Source of the DNA: Nocardia albiluteola
GTDB taxonomy: Bacteria; Actinomycetota; Actinomycetes; Mycobacteriales; Mycobacteriaceae
Direction: 5' to 3'
Length of the DNA: 64,000 nucleotides
Assembly: GCF_018860155.1 (NCBI RefSeq)
Contig: NZ_JAHKNI010000011.1
Coordinates: 172,656-236,655, forward strand
Both the position numbers and the translations under genes were made by a program. A model generated the notes under the pieces. The model was not told where the DNA came from and made no database searches. It saw nothing but the letters and a program-made list of their open reading frames with translations. Shown piece by piece: positions 8,009 to 16,896 of the stretch; the first letter of the stretch is position 1, and each line of letters starts with the position of its first letter.

Positions 8009-9643
8009 GTGAAGCAACCGAACGTGCTGTGGATTTCGACTCACGACATCAATCCACACCTGGGCTGTTATGCCGGGGTGTGGCCCGGAGCCGAATACGC
8101 ACAGACGCCGAACCTCGACCGGCTGGCCGCCGAGGGCGCTCGGTTCGACAACGCATTCGCCACCGCACCGGTGTGTGCGCCGTCGCGATCATCGATCATC
8201 ACCGGCTGCTATCCGACGGCCATCGGCACCATGCATCACCGCAGCCGGGCGATACCGCCACCGGAGGTGCGCCTGCTGCCCGAGTATTTCCGGGCAGCAG
8301 GTTACTACACCACGAACAACTTCTTCACCGACTTCCAAATGGTCACGCCGCCAACCGTCTTCGACCACTGCGGCCCCAGCGCGCACTGGCGCAACCGGCC
8401 TGGCGACGACACCCCGTTCTTCGCGGCCTTCCACGGATTGACGACCCACGAATCGCAGATCTATACGAGCGAAGAGCAATTCGCGCGGACCACCTCCCGC
8501 GTCACGCCGGAGCAGCGGCACGACCCCGACCGGGCGCCGGTGCCGCCCTACCACCCCGACACCCCGGTCTTCCGCCGCTCGTGGGCGCGCTACGCCGATT
8601 TGATCACCGAAATGGATTACACGGTCGGCGAACTGCTCCGCGAACTCGACGAGGACGGCCTGTCCGAGTCGACGATCGTGGTGTTCTGGAGCGACCACGG
8701 CGCGGGCATGCCCGGCGGCAAACGCTGGGCCTCCGAGGCCGGACTGCATGAGCCGCTGATCATTCGGTGGCCGGGCGTGATCGCACCGGGCACCGTGCGC
8801 ACCGATCTGGTGAGCCTGATGGATCTGGCGCCGACCATGCTCACCGCCTGTGAGCTGCCGACTCCGCCACATATGCACGGGGAGCCCATCCTGACGGCCG
8901 ACGGCTCCGCGCCCACACGGCCACGCACCCACGTGTTCGGCGGACGTGACCGCATGGACGAGCAGGAGGACACGGCTCGCACGGTCCGCGACAACAGGTT
9001 TCGCTACATCCGCAACTACCACCCCGACCGCTCCCCCATGCAGCACTGCGACTATCCCGACCATCTCGACACCTGGCGTGAGATGCGCGGCCTGGCATCC
9101 AAGGAGGCGCAGCAACTCGCCCGCGGCCGGCGACGCAGCATGCTGACCGGGCCGCAACGCGCCCTGATCGCACCCCGCAAACCCGAGCGAGAGCTCTATG
9201 ACCTCGACGTCGATCCACACGAACTGACCAATCTGGCCGAGGACCCGCGATACACCGGGGTGGTCGACCGACTGGACGCAGCACTGACCAACTGGCAGAA
9301 CGAAGTTGGCGACCTCGGCCTGATCGAGGAAGACCGGCTGCTCGACGAATGGCATCCGAACGGCGGCTCACGCACGACCAGTACGCCGACCGCGGCCGTG
9401 CGGGACGGACACATACACCTGACGTGTCCGACCCCGGGCGCGTCGATCGGCTGGACCACCGTCGATCCGGCATCCGCCGCGGCTCCCGACCCGGCCGCCG
9501 AGCACCTCGACGTCCTCGATGACGGTCGCGACTGGCACGTATACACCGACCCGTTCCGAGTACTGCCGGGCCGGTCGGTGTTCGTCCGAGCATGGCGCAT
9601 CGGCTACGAGCCGAGCCCGGAAATCACCGTCGAGGTCATGTGA
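8009..9643 (+). CDS. Type I sulfatase, heparan N-sulfatase-like
   Basis: The 544-residue cytoplasmic-looking sulfatase begins KQPNVLWISTHDINPHLGCY, which includes the metal Asp. The active-site motif is Cys56-A-P-S-R; the Cys must be oxidised to formylglycine by an FGE enzyme encoded elsewhere. The second metal site is in VVFWSDHGAGMPGGKRWASE, and residues IIRWPGVI follow as in family S1. The subfamily features (THDINPH, AAGYYTTNNFFTDFQ) resemble sulfamidases acting on N-sulfated sugars; substrate is not proven. The C-terminal ~100 residues are a beta-type add-on. GTG 8009 is chosen because AGAGAGG precedes it; a GTG at 7940 is in frame. The regulon palindrome lies 78 bases upstream. Confidence 0.8.
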   Translation: MKQPNVLWISTHDINPHLGCYAGVWPGAEYAQTPNLDRLAAEGARFDNAFATAPVCAPSRSSIITGCYPTAIGTMHHRSRAIPPPEVRLLPEYFRAAGYYTTNNFFTDFQMVTPPTVFDHCGPSAHWRNRPGDDTPFFAAFHGLTTHESQIYTSEEQFARTTSRVTPEQRHDPDRAPVPPYHPDTPVFRRSWARYADLITEMDYTVGELLRELDEDGLSESTIVVFWSDHGAGMPGGKRWASEAGLHEPLIIRWPGVIAPGTVRTDLVSLMDLAPTMLTACELPTPPHMHGEPILTADGSAPTRPRTHVFGGRDRMDEQEDTARTVRDNRFRYIRNYHPDRSPMQHCDYPDHLDTWREMRGLASKEAQQLARGRRRSMLTGPQRALIAPRKPERELYDLDVDPHELTNLAEDPRYTGVVDRLDAALTNWQNEVGDLGLIEEDRLLDEWHPNGGSRTTSTPTAAVRDGHIHLTCPTPGASIGWTTVDPASAAAPDPAAEHLDVLDDGRDWHVYTDPFRVLPGRSVFVRAWRIGYEPSPEITVEVM

Positions 9644-9700
9644 GGCCAGGCAACGGGTCGCACCGGAAATCCTGTAAAACCGGAAAAGCGAAAGATCCTC

Positions 9701-10572
9701 GTGAACTCGACAGCATTCCCGGTCGCGGGCAGCAACAGCGTGTCGGGCGTAATTCCGACTCCATGGTCGGTTCAACCTCTCCCCGGCTCCCCGCTCGTCC
9801 TCGGCCCCGGAGTCGGTGTGCTCGCCACCTCGCAGCAGGCCCGTCGGATCGCCGAAAGCTTTGTAGCCGAGTACTTTTCCGATACGGGATTAGCGCTCGA
9901 CCTGCTCGCACCGGGCGCCACGGCGCCGGACAACGTGGTGGAGTTCCATCTCGAATCCCGGCCGCCGTCCGCCATGCCACACGCCGAGGGGAACGATCGC
10001 TCCGGCAGTACGGCGAGGCAGTCGAACCTCGCCGAGGCGCTGGATTCGGTGGATCCGAACCCCCGCTGGCCGCAATCGCGGCGGCACTGAAGGACTCCGA
10101 GGTCCTGGACCTGCTCGTTGGGGAGTTCGAACGCGCCGAGCACGATCTCGCCCGGATGGCCAACGGTGAGGCCGCCTCGATCATTCTCTCGCCGAGCTCG
10201 TTCGCCTACCTGGATCGCCGATACGCCGAACAGCCACGGACGACCAGTGCGGTGTGGTCGCGATTGGGCCACCCTGGCCAGGAGGCGCGCACGATTCGCC
10301 AGTCCTGGGAATGGGATCCGGCCGCGATCGCCGCCGGGCACGCCATCGATATCGCGGGTGTGGAGGCTGCGGTCTGGGCGGAAACGATCACCGACTTCGC
10401 CGACCTCGGCCGCCTGCTGCTCCCGCGCCTGCCCGGAGTCGCCGACCGAGCCTGGTCCCTCGACTCGGCCGTCTCCTGGGAGAACTATCGCGCCGCCCTC
10501 GCCGGTCACTCCCGGTGGTGGCGGCACCGGGGATGGCAGTACTTCGACTCATCGCTGGTTCCCTGGACCTGA
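9701..10572 (+). pseudogene. GH20 beta-N-acetylhexosaminidase, deleted and frameshifted
   Basis: The first frame (9701 to about 10080) begins with the GH20 N-terminal beta domain: VIPTPWSVQPLPGSPLVLGP, then ARRIAESFVAEYF. The second frame (about 10080-10572) carries the end of the barrel: RQSWEWDPAAIAAG, IAGVEAAVWAETITDFADL, LLLPRLPGVADRAWS and a final YFDSSLVPW. This matches the aromatic lid, the WxE motif and the C-terminus of GH20. The middle, including the catalytic Asp-Glu pair (HxGGDE), is missing, and the two parts are in different frames. It once released terminal N-acetylhexosamine and fits the sulfatases and beta-galactosidase around it. Confidence 0.8.
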
Positions 10573-10615
10573 TCGCCATCACATGCGGGCCACCACGGTC
10601 CGTGAGTGACCGACT

Positions 10616-10840
10616 GCCACCCAGAGTCTCGGCATCCACTACAACACCGGCTCCGGTCTAATGGACTACCTCGCCGACCCCTCGGTGTTCGGCTATCGAG
10701 ACGGCCATGTGGGCCTGCCGACCGCGCCGGGACTCGGCATCGATATCGATCCGGTCGCCGTCGAGCGAGCGGCGGCGTCGGCGCCGCGCTGGCGCAATCC
10801 GATCTGGCGGCCCGACGACGGATCGCTGGCGGAGTGGTGA
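10616..10840 (+). pseudogene. Enolase-superfamily dehydratase C-terminal fragment
   Basis: This frame of 74 codons ends at TGA 10838-10840. It contains LMDYLADPSVFGYRDGHVGL, then PTAPGLGIDIDPVAVERAA, then the closing WRNPIWRPDDGSLAEW. That is the recognisable end of mandelate racemase/galactonate dehydratase-type proteins (dGhv.lP..PGLGIeiDe....W.nP.wr..DGs..eW). The capping domain and the metal ligands are gone. These enzymes dehydrate sugar acids, so the fragment adds to the picture of a decayed sugar-catabolic locus. Confidence 0.75.
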
Positions 10841-10897
10841 ACCACTGACCCATCGAGGGCTTCGAAAGATTTCCCATCGGTTACCCCTTGGCGTACT

Positions 10898-10913
10898 TAC
10901 CGTTCATTAAGTA
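10898..10913. promoter_or_regulatory. Operator-like palindrome, glycan regulon site 2
   Basis: TACCGTTCATTAAGTA shares the right half TAAGTA and the spacing of the two other sites in this region. A second TACTTA starts four bases before it (10894), giving an alternative, longer pairing with TAAGTA. It lies about 125 bases before the DUF8020 gene at 11037 and upstream of the TetR gene. This arrangement allows autoregulation of the TetR. Confidence 0.55.
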
Positions 10914-11036
10914 AGCTTGTGACGCGCGCCACGGTGAACGGGATATGCGACGCCCGGCACACCGAATCGGCCATGACCGCAGAGCGCGCGATCCATCTGT
11001 CCGTTGCGGCGGATTCGAGTAACAAGGGAAACAACG

Positions 11037-11732
11037 ATGAGGAAATCGATCACTCTCACGGTGGCGGCGGTCGCCACGGCAACCGCGACCATCGCCACCG
11101 CGCACGCCGAACCCGGCGCGGGCGAGGTCGGCTACCACGCGACGGTGAGCGAAACCGCTACCACGATCACCACCGACGCCGGATCCCTGGCGTCCGACGG
11201 CGGCAGATTCACGATCAAGGCACCCGATGGCACCGTGCTCGCGGGTACCGACCTCACCTTCCGGGTGGACGATTTCGTCTTCCCGATCACGGCCGATATC
11301 ACCGGCCGCACCGCGCGACTGACACCGCTGTTCGATCGGCAGCACGCCCAATATCAGCCGGTAGCACTGCCTTTCGAGAACCAGGCGCCCTGGAAGTCCG
11401 AGTACGAGCGCGAGCAGACAGCCTGGAACCGCCTGGCCACCACCTTGCAGATGGGCGCGAGCATCGGCACCGCCGCCGGAACGGTGGGTGGCGCCGCCGT
11501 CGGCTGCGTGCTCGGCGGCATCGCGGGCGCGACGGTAGCCGCGGCGGCGATCATCGGCCTGTTCGGCGCATTCCTGCCCGCGGCCGCGATCGGCTGCCTC
11601 GGCGGCATGATGGCGCTGAGCGCGCTCGGAGCCATCGCCGGCACCCTGTTCGTCGCCACACCCATTGCGCTGATGGCGGCGGCGCAGTACTTCACCACCA
11701 TCAACCAGCCCGCCCCCACTCCGGCGCGATAG
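11037..11732 (+). CDS. Secreted DUF8020-type protein with Gly/Ala-rich membrane region
   Basis: The 231-residue protein has a Sec signal (RKSITLTVAAVATATATIATAHA). A beta-rich domain follows (GYHATVSETATTITTDAGSL, then FTIKAPDGTVLAGTDLTFRV, then DFVFPITADITGRTARLTP). The C-terminal half is a long Gly/Ala-rich hydrophobic region (VGGAAVGCVLGGIAGATVAA and on) ending in YFTTINQPAPTPAR. A second protein of the same architecture is encoded at 60665-61510, down to the shared FPI-AD-AR-LTP and YF-TIN motifs. The function of this nocardial family is unknown. Start at ATG 11037 with AAGGGAA upstream. The regulon palindrome before it ties it to the glycan locus. Confidence 0.75.
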   Translation: MRKSITLTVAAVATATATIATAHAEPGAGEVGYHATVSETATTITTDAGSLASDGGRFTIKAPDGTVLAGTDLTFRVDDFVFPITADITGRTARLTPLFDRQHAQYQPVALPFENQAPWKSEYEREQTAWNRLATTLQMGASIGTAAGTVGGAAVGCVLGGIAGATVAAAAIIGLFGAFLPAAAIGCLGGMMALSALGAIAGTLFVATPIALMAAAQYFTTINQPAPTPAR

Positions 11733-11875
11733 TCGACCGGAAAGCCCTCGGACAGCAGCGCCCGTGCCTCGGCCGAAGCACGGGCGCGCTGGCTTACCGA
11801 ATACTCAGGAGGCGTTGGAAGGATGGTGCGAAGTTGATAAAGTCGGAACCCTGTCCAACCGGAAAGAGGTGCGCC

Positions 11876-12517
11876 GTGGCGCGGACGCTCGTGGCCGATC
11901 ACACCGGCCGCCTCACTCGGCAACGAATCCTGCAGGCCGCCTTGGAACTCTTCGCGGAGCGGGGCTATGCCGGGACTTCCATCGCCCTGATCGCCAAGCG
12001 TGTCGGGTTGTCACAACCCGGTGTGCTGCACCACTTCTCCGACAAGCGGTCCTTGCTCATCGCAGTACTCGAGGAACGCGACCGTGTAGACGCCGACGGG
12101 CGGACCGGCAACCGCTACGAGGGCCTGACCATTCGACAGGCTCTGGACTTCATGGTCGACACCGTCGAGCACAACCTCGATAAACGCGACGCCATCCGGC
12201 TCTCACACGTCAGCGGCCTGACGGCGGGCGCGGACGCCGAGGCGGCCGCCGAGTGGTCGCGCGCTCGCCTGGCCCGCATGCGGTCGGACATCATCGAGTT
12301 GGGCGTCCGGGCCCGCGAAGACGGTTCCATTTCCGAGGACGCGGACATCGATGGACTGGCGTCGCTGGTCATCGCAACCTTCCTCGGACTCGAGCAGCAA
12401 TGGCTGCTAGATCCCGAATTCGACATGGTGACTGGGATGCGGACCTTCACCCGTCTCCTCGCGACTGAACTCGGTCTCGGCCCAGCCGAATCGGATAAAT
12501 CCACGACGCCGCACTAG
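11876..12517 (+). CDS. TetR-family regulator of the glycan locus
   Basis: A 213-residue TetR protein starts at GTG 11876 behind AAAGAGG. The HTH domain is textbook: RQRILQAALELFAERGYAGT, then IALIAKRVGLSQPGVLHHFS and DKRSLLIAVLEE. The C-terminal half is all-helical with no obvious ligand signature (LDFMVDTVEHNLDKRDAIRL). It lies between the sulfatase and the lacZ operon, which carry matching 16-bp palindromes, so it is the best candidate for the repressor. The inducer would be a sugar or oligosaccharide from the pathway; this is inference. Confidence 0.8.
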   Translation: MARTLVADHTGRLTRQRILQAALELFAERGYAGTSIALIAKRVGLSQPGVLHHFSDKRSLLIAVLEERDRVDADGRTGNRYEGLTIRQALDFMVDTVEHNLDKRDAIRLSHVSGLTAGADAEAAAEWSRARLARMRSDIIELGVRAREDGSISEDADIDGLASLVIATFLGLEQQWLLDPEFDMVTGMRTFTRLLATELGLGPAESDKSTTPH

Positions 12518-12596
12518 CACCGCAGCGCCCGGCGGCGCAGATCCGGCACCGCCCCCTCCGCACGGAGCACATGGGCGACGCATACCTCCACTGACC

Positions 12597-12612
12597 TACT
12601 AACCATTAAGTA
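12597..12612. promoter_or_regulatory. Operator-like palindrome, glycan regulon site 3
   Basis: TACTAACCATTAAGTA is the most symmetrical of the three related sites (TACTAA versus TTAGTA-type halves around CCAT). It lies 31 bases before the lacZ GTG, where a repressor would block transcription of the five-gene operon. GAAAGG at 12631 serves as the ribosome binding site. Confidence 0.6.
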
Positions 12613-12643
12613 AGCCACCCTCTCGCGTTCGAAAGGTCGATCT

Positions 12644-15600
12644 GTGACCGTTGCATCCCCTTGGCTCATTCCCGAACACGTCGGAACCGGGCGGTTGCGC
12701 GCTCATGCCGTCGACCACGACGATCGGCTGAATCTCAACGGCCGCTGGGACTTTCAGCTGCTACCCACCCCAGAGTCTCCGATCGGGGCGGAGTGGACCA
12801 CCCTCACCGTCCCCGGCGCATGGACCATGCAGGGCATCGGCGACACACCGATCTACACCAATGTCACAATGCCGTTCGACGGACCGCCGCCGCGCGTGCC
12901 TCCGGCGAATCCCACCGGCGTCTACCGCCGGAGCTTCGAACTCCCTGCCCAATGGGCGAGCCATCGTGTCGTGCTGAACGTCGGCGCCGCCGAGAGCACG
13001 CTGCTGGTGTCGGTGAACGGTCACCGGATCGGGACCAGCTCCGGTAGCCGCCTGGCCGCCGAGTTCGACCTCACCGGCGCGCTGCGGCCCGGACCCAACG
13101 AATTGATCCTCACCGTCGTGAAATGGTCCGCGGCAAGTTATCTCGAAGATCAGGATCAGTGGTGGCACGGTGGGATCACCCGCGATGTCTATCTCTACGC
13201 GACCGGCGACACGTACATCGCCGATCTGACCGCGGTCGCCGACTACGACGCCGACACCGCCGGCGGGTCGCTCGAACTGACCGTTCAGGTCGATGGGCGC
13301 CTGGACCCCGGGCACCGGATCGAGGTCCGCGTCGCCGGGACCACGGTGGGGGCGGAGGTGCCGGTGCGGCAGGCGCGCGAACTCCCCTCCGCGGCGGGCC
13401 TGCCGCCGGAGCTGGACGATGTCGATCTGTTCGGACTGCATAGCGCCACCATCGCGGGACAGCCGATGGCGCCCGGACTGCGACCGCTGGCCGATGCGCT
13501 GCTCGCACGGCTGTTCCCGGGTCCGGCCGGACTCGTCACCGTACGAGCCGAGCTCCCGGATGTGCGGCCGTGGACGGCCGAAACCCCGGTCCGGTACGAG
13601 GTCGTGGTGAATTTGCGGGGACCCGACGACACGATCATCGAGACGGTCACGCAGCGGGTCGGCTTCCGGCGGGTGGCGATCAGCGACGGGAACCTGCTGG
13701 TCAACGGGCAGCGCATCTGGATCCACGGGGTCAACCGGCACGAGTTCCACCCACGCACCGGCCGCACGCTGACTCGCGCCGATCTCGAACGCGAACTCGC
13801 AGTGCTGAAGCGGCACAACATCAATGCCATCCGCACCGCACACTATCCCCCACAGCCGGAATTCCTGGACCTGACCGACGAATACGGCTTCTACGTCTTC
13901 GACGAGGCCGACATCGAATGCCACGACTACGCCGCGACCCTATGCGGCGACGCGCGCTACCTGCCCGCCTTCGTCGATCGCGCGGCGCGAATGGTGTTGC
14001 GGGACAAGAACCATCCCAGCGTGATCGCCTGGTCCCTCGGCAACGAATCGGGGTACGGCCCCAATCACGATGCCGCCGCGGGGTGGATCCGCAGCGCCGA
14101 CCCCACGCGTCCGCTGCACTACGAGGGCGCCATCGCGCGGGACTGGCATGCGGGGCATTCGGCCACAGACATTGTGTGCCCGATGTATCCGACGCCCGAG
14201 GCATTGAGGATCTACGCCCGGCACCCGCACACGAGGCGACCCCTCATCATGAGCGAATACCAGCACGCCATGGGCAATTCGAACGGCTCGCTGGACGCCT
14301 ACTGGGAGGCCATCCGCAGCGAACCCTATCTCCAGGGCGGCTTCATCTGGGAGCTGTGGGATCACGGTCTCGATCCGGACGGGGACGGCCGGTATCGCTA
14401 CGGCGGTGATTTCGGTGAGGCCGTGCACGACGGCGAGTTCTGCATCGACGGGTTGTTGTTTCCCGATGGCACACCGCATCCCGCCATGCGTGAGGTTCGG
14501 CATATCTTCGGTCCGCTGTCCGTCACCGATACCACCGATCTGCTCGATGGGCGGCTCACCCTCCGCAACGAGCGCACGTTCGCCGACCTCGGCGATCTCG
14601 CGGTCACCGTCGCCGTGGCGACCGAAGCCGGAACCGGCCCGGAGCGGACCGTTGCGATGCCGGCGCTGGCACCGGGCGAGAAGGGAGTCGTCGAGCTGCC
14701 GACCGCGACCTCGGCCGATCTGATCGGTGCCGGAACGGTCGCACTGCATCTGTACGTCCGCACCGCCACCGACACCGTCTGGGCGGCCGCGGGTACCGAA
14801 CTCGACGTCCGCCAAGTAGTCGTGCGTCCGCAGCAAACGTCCTATCCCGCAGCACCTTCCGCCAATCCGGTGCTGGATCTCGACGATGTCGGCCTGCTGC
14901 GGCATCCACTGCTGACCACCCCTCCGAAACTGTGCGTGTGGCGGGCGCCGACCGACAACGACCTGTCCCGGTTCGTGCGAGGACGATTGCTGCGCACCGG
15001 ACTGGACACCGTCACCCGGACCTGCGACCAGGTGGCGCGCACCGACACGACGGCGACCATCGCCGCCAGATACCTCACCGCGGGCGGCGCCGAAATCGGC
15101 CACACCCAGCGGATCACACTGCTCGACGACGGCGTGCTGCGCTTCGACGAACTCGTCACCGTGCCCGAAAAGATCGCCGAACTCCCCAGGGTAGGAATCG
15201 AATTGCAGCTCACGCCCGGATTCGAGCGGGTCATCTGGTTCGGCGACGGGCCGCACGAGAACTATCCGGATCGCCGCGCCGCCGCACTGCTCGGCCGGTG
15301 GGACGCTGCCGTCGACGAGATGCCGGTCCCCTATCTGCGCCCGCAGGAGAACGGCGGTCGTGGCTCGGTCAGCTGGCTGTGTTTGCGGGGAGCGCACCAG
15401 GTGGCACTCGCCTTCGACCAACCGATGCAGATCTCGGTCGGCCGCAACACCATCGAGGACCTGCGGTCGCATCGGCATGTATGGGAGCTCCCGCACCGCG
15501 AAACGACGGTCGTGCATTGCGATATCGCGCACCGCGGGCTCGGCTCGGCCTCCGTCGGCCCCGATGTGCTTCCCGAATTCCGAGTAGGCCCAGGCATTTT

Positions 15601-15646
15601 CGCGTGGAGATGGCATCTCGCACTGGGCCAGGAAGCGCTGTCATGA
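12644..15646 (+). CDS. lacZ: GH2 beta-galactosidase (LacZ type)
   Basis: This is a full-length 1000-residue LacZ-type enzyme. The jelly-roll domain starts with LNLNGRWDFQLLPTPES and TVPGAWTMQG. The barrel begins with IHGVNRHEFHPRTGR and NAIRTAHYPPQPEFLDL. Glu468 in SLGNESG is the acid/base and Glu538 in IMSEYQHAMGNSNG is the nucleophile. The C-terminal beta-sandwich (small-chain domain) starts near YPAAPSANPVLDLDD. There is no signal peptide, so it acts on imported sugars. GTG start behind GAAAGG. It is the first gene of an operon with the permease (4-base overlap), GH3 and sulfatase genes. Related specificities such as beta-glucuronidase are less likely given the LacZ fold and length. Confidence 0.9.
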   Translation: MTVASPWLIPEHVGTGRLRAHAVDHDDRLNLNGRWDFQLLPTPESPIGAEWTTLTVPGAWTMQGIGDTPIYTNVTMPFDGPPPRVPPANPTGVYRRSFELPAQWASHRVVLNVGAAESTLLVSVNGHRIGTSSGSRLAAEFDLTGALRPGPNELILTVVKWSAASYLEDQDQWWHGGITRDVYLYATGDTYIADLTAVADYDADTAGGSLELTVQVDGRLDPGHRIEVRVAGTTVGAEVPVRQARELPSAAGLPPELDDVDLFGLHSATIAGQPMAPGLRPLADALLARLFPGPAGLVTVRAELPDVRPWTAETPVRYEVVVNLRGPDDTIIETVTQRVGFRRVAISDGNLLVNGQRIWIHGVNRHEFHPRTGRTLTRADLERELAVLKRHNINAIRTAHYPPQPEFLDLTDEYGFYVFDEADIECHDYAATLCGDARYLPAFVDRAARMVLRDKNHPSVIAWSLGNESGYGPNHDAAAGWIRSADPTRPLHYEGAIARDWHAGHSATDIVCPMYPTPEALRIYARHPHTRRPLIMSEYQHAMGNSNGSLDAYWEAIRSEPYLQGGFIWELWDHGLDPDGDGRYRYGGDFGEAVHDGEFCIDGLLFPDGTPHPAMREVRHIFGPLSVTDTTDLLDGRLTLRNERTFADLGDLAVTVAVATEAGTGPERTVAMPALAPGEKGVVELPTATSADLIGAGTVALHLYVRTATDTVWAAAGTELDVRQVVVRPQQTSYPAAPSANPVLDLDDVGLLRHPLLTTPPKLCVWRAPTDNDLSRFVRGRLLRTGLDTVTRTCDQVARTDTTATIAARYLTAGGAEIGHTQRITLLDDGVLRFDELVTVPEKIAELPRVGIELQLTPGFERVIWFGDGPHENYPDRRAAALLGRWDAAVDEMPVPYLRPQENGGRGSVSWLCLRGAHQVALAFDQPMQISVGRNTIEDLRSHRHVWELPHRETTVVHCDIAHRGLGSASVGPDVLPEFRVGPGIFAWRWHLALGQEALS

Positions 15647-16866
15647 CCGCCCTCACCGATCCCGTCCGGCCGGGCGCCCGATTCGGGGTCACCCTCGGCG
15701 GCGCCAATTTCGGTTTGCAGCTGGTCGTGAATTCGGTGCCGCACGTGCTGATGGCCTTGCAGATCCAGGATATGGACCCGGCGCACAAGGAGATTCGGCT
15801 GGGCGTCGCGACGGCGGTGGCGGCGCTGCTCGTTGCCGTCGCACAGCCGCTGTGGGGCGTGCTGTCGGATCGATCCCGCAGCCGCTTCGGCCGCCGGACA
15901 CCCTTTGTGCTGGGCGGCGCACTCATGACCGCCGCGGGGCTGCTGGCCTTGTCGGCGAGCGACACCTACACCGGTCTGCTGATCGCTTGGTGTGCGACGA
16001 CGGTGGCCTTGACCGCGGTCCAGGCCACGCTCATGGCGGCGCTCCCCGATCGGGTGCCCGTGTCCGCGCGCGGTGTGTTCGCGGCGGCGGCCGGGCTCGG
16101 CGGGACACTCGGTGCGCTCGGCGGCCAGATTCTATTTGCCAAGCTCGTGGGTGGCGGCTATCTGCTCCCCTATGCGGTGGCCGCCATTATCGTCGCCGGA
16201 TCGGCCGGGCTATTCGTCTGGCTGAATCCGGAACCGCCCGCCGAGCCGTCACCCCGGCCGAAATTCAGCCTGCGCTCGCTCTGGGTGAATCCGGTCGAGC
16301 ACCCCGACTTCGCGTGGGTCTTCCTCAGCAGAATGTTCGTGCTGACCGGCTTTTTCATGGTCAACGGCTACCTGCTCTACATTCTCGCCGACCATCTGGG
16401 CCTGGGCCGAGACCGCGCCCTGCATCGGCTGCCGCTGGTCTCGATGGTCAGTGTGGTGACGGTGGTGATCGCCTTGGCGATCGCGGGCGTGTGGTCGGAC
16501 CGGGTGGGCAGGCGCAAGCCGTTCGTCTTCTGGTCGGCGGTGTTGATGGCGGTCGGCCTGACCGTGACGGAATTCGCGACCTCCATCCCGGCCGTGGTCG
16601 TCTGCATCGTGGTGATCGCGTTGGGCTACGGCACCTTTCGCGCCATCGACGAAGCGCTGATCACACTCGTGCTGCCCGCGACGGACTCCGCCGGTCAGTA
16701 CATCGGCATCGCGCACCTGTCCACTCACCTCGCCAATGCGGCGGCACCGGCGATCGCCGGTGTCACGATCGCGTTCGCCGGCGGATACGCGGTGTTCTTC
16801 CCGCTCGCCGGCGCGCTCGCCCTGGTCGGCGCCCTGTGCCTGCTGCCGCTGCGTTCCGTTCGGTAA
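15643..16866 (+). CDS. MFS sugar permease
   Basis: The 407-residue membrane protein has about 12 predicted helices. MFS loop motifs are present after helix 2 (GVLSDRSRSRFGRRTPFVL) and again in the second half (GVWSDRVGRRKPFVFW). This duplicated D-R-x-G-R-R pattern is typical of sugar/cation symporter-like MFS carriers. Start ATG 15643 overlaps the lacZ stop (ATGA), so the two are translationally coupled. It most likely imports the galactoside or oligosaccharide used by the locus. Export cannot be excluded from sequence. Confidence 0.8.
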   Translation: MTALTDPVRPGARFGVTLGGANFGLQLVVNSVPHVLMALQIQDMDPAHKEIRLGVATAVAALLVAVAQPLWGVLSDRSRSRFGRRTPFVLGGALMTAAGLLALSASDTYTGLLIAWCATTVALTAVQATLMAALPDRVPVSARGVFAAAAGLGGTLGALGGQILFAKLVGGGYLLPYAVAAIIVAGSAGLFVWLNPEPPAEPSPRPKFSLRSLWVNPVEHPDFAWVFLSRMFVLTGFFMVNGYLLYILADHLGLGRDRALHRLPLVSMVSVVTVVIALAIAGVWSDRVGRRKPFVFWSAVLMAVGLTVTEFATSIPAVVVCIVVIALGYGTFRAIDEALITLVLPATDSAGQYIGIAHLSTHLANAAAPAIAGVTIAFAGGYAVFFPLAGALALVGALCLLPLRSVR

Positions 16867-16896
16867 ATGCCCTCCACCAGAAGGAGATCCCCGACC

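Noticed and set aside
10919..11875. N-terminal extension of the glycan-locus TetR
   Set aside because: The open frame upstream overlaps the DUF8020 gene in another frame; the TetR domain and a ribosome binding site begin at 11876.
13940..15616. Minus-strand frame of 558 codons opposite lacZ
   Set aside because: Antisense to a full-length GH2 enzyme; long antisense frames are expected at this GC content.
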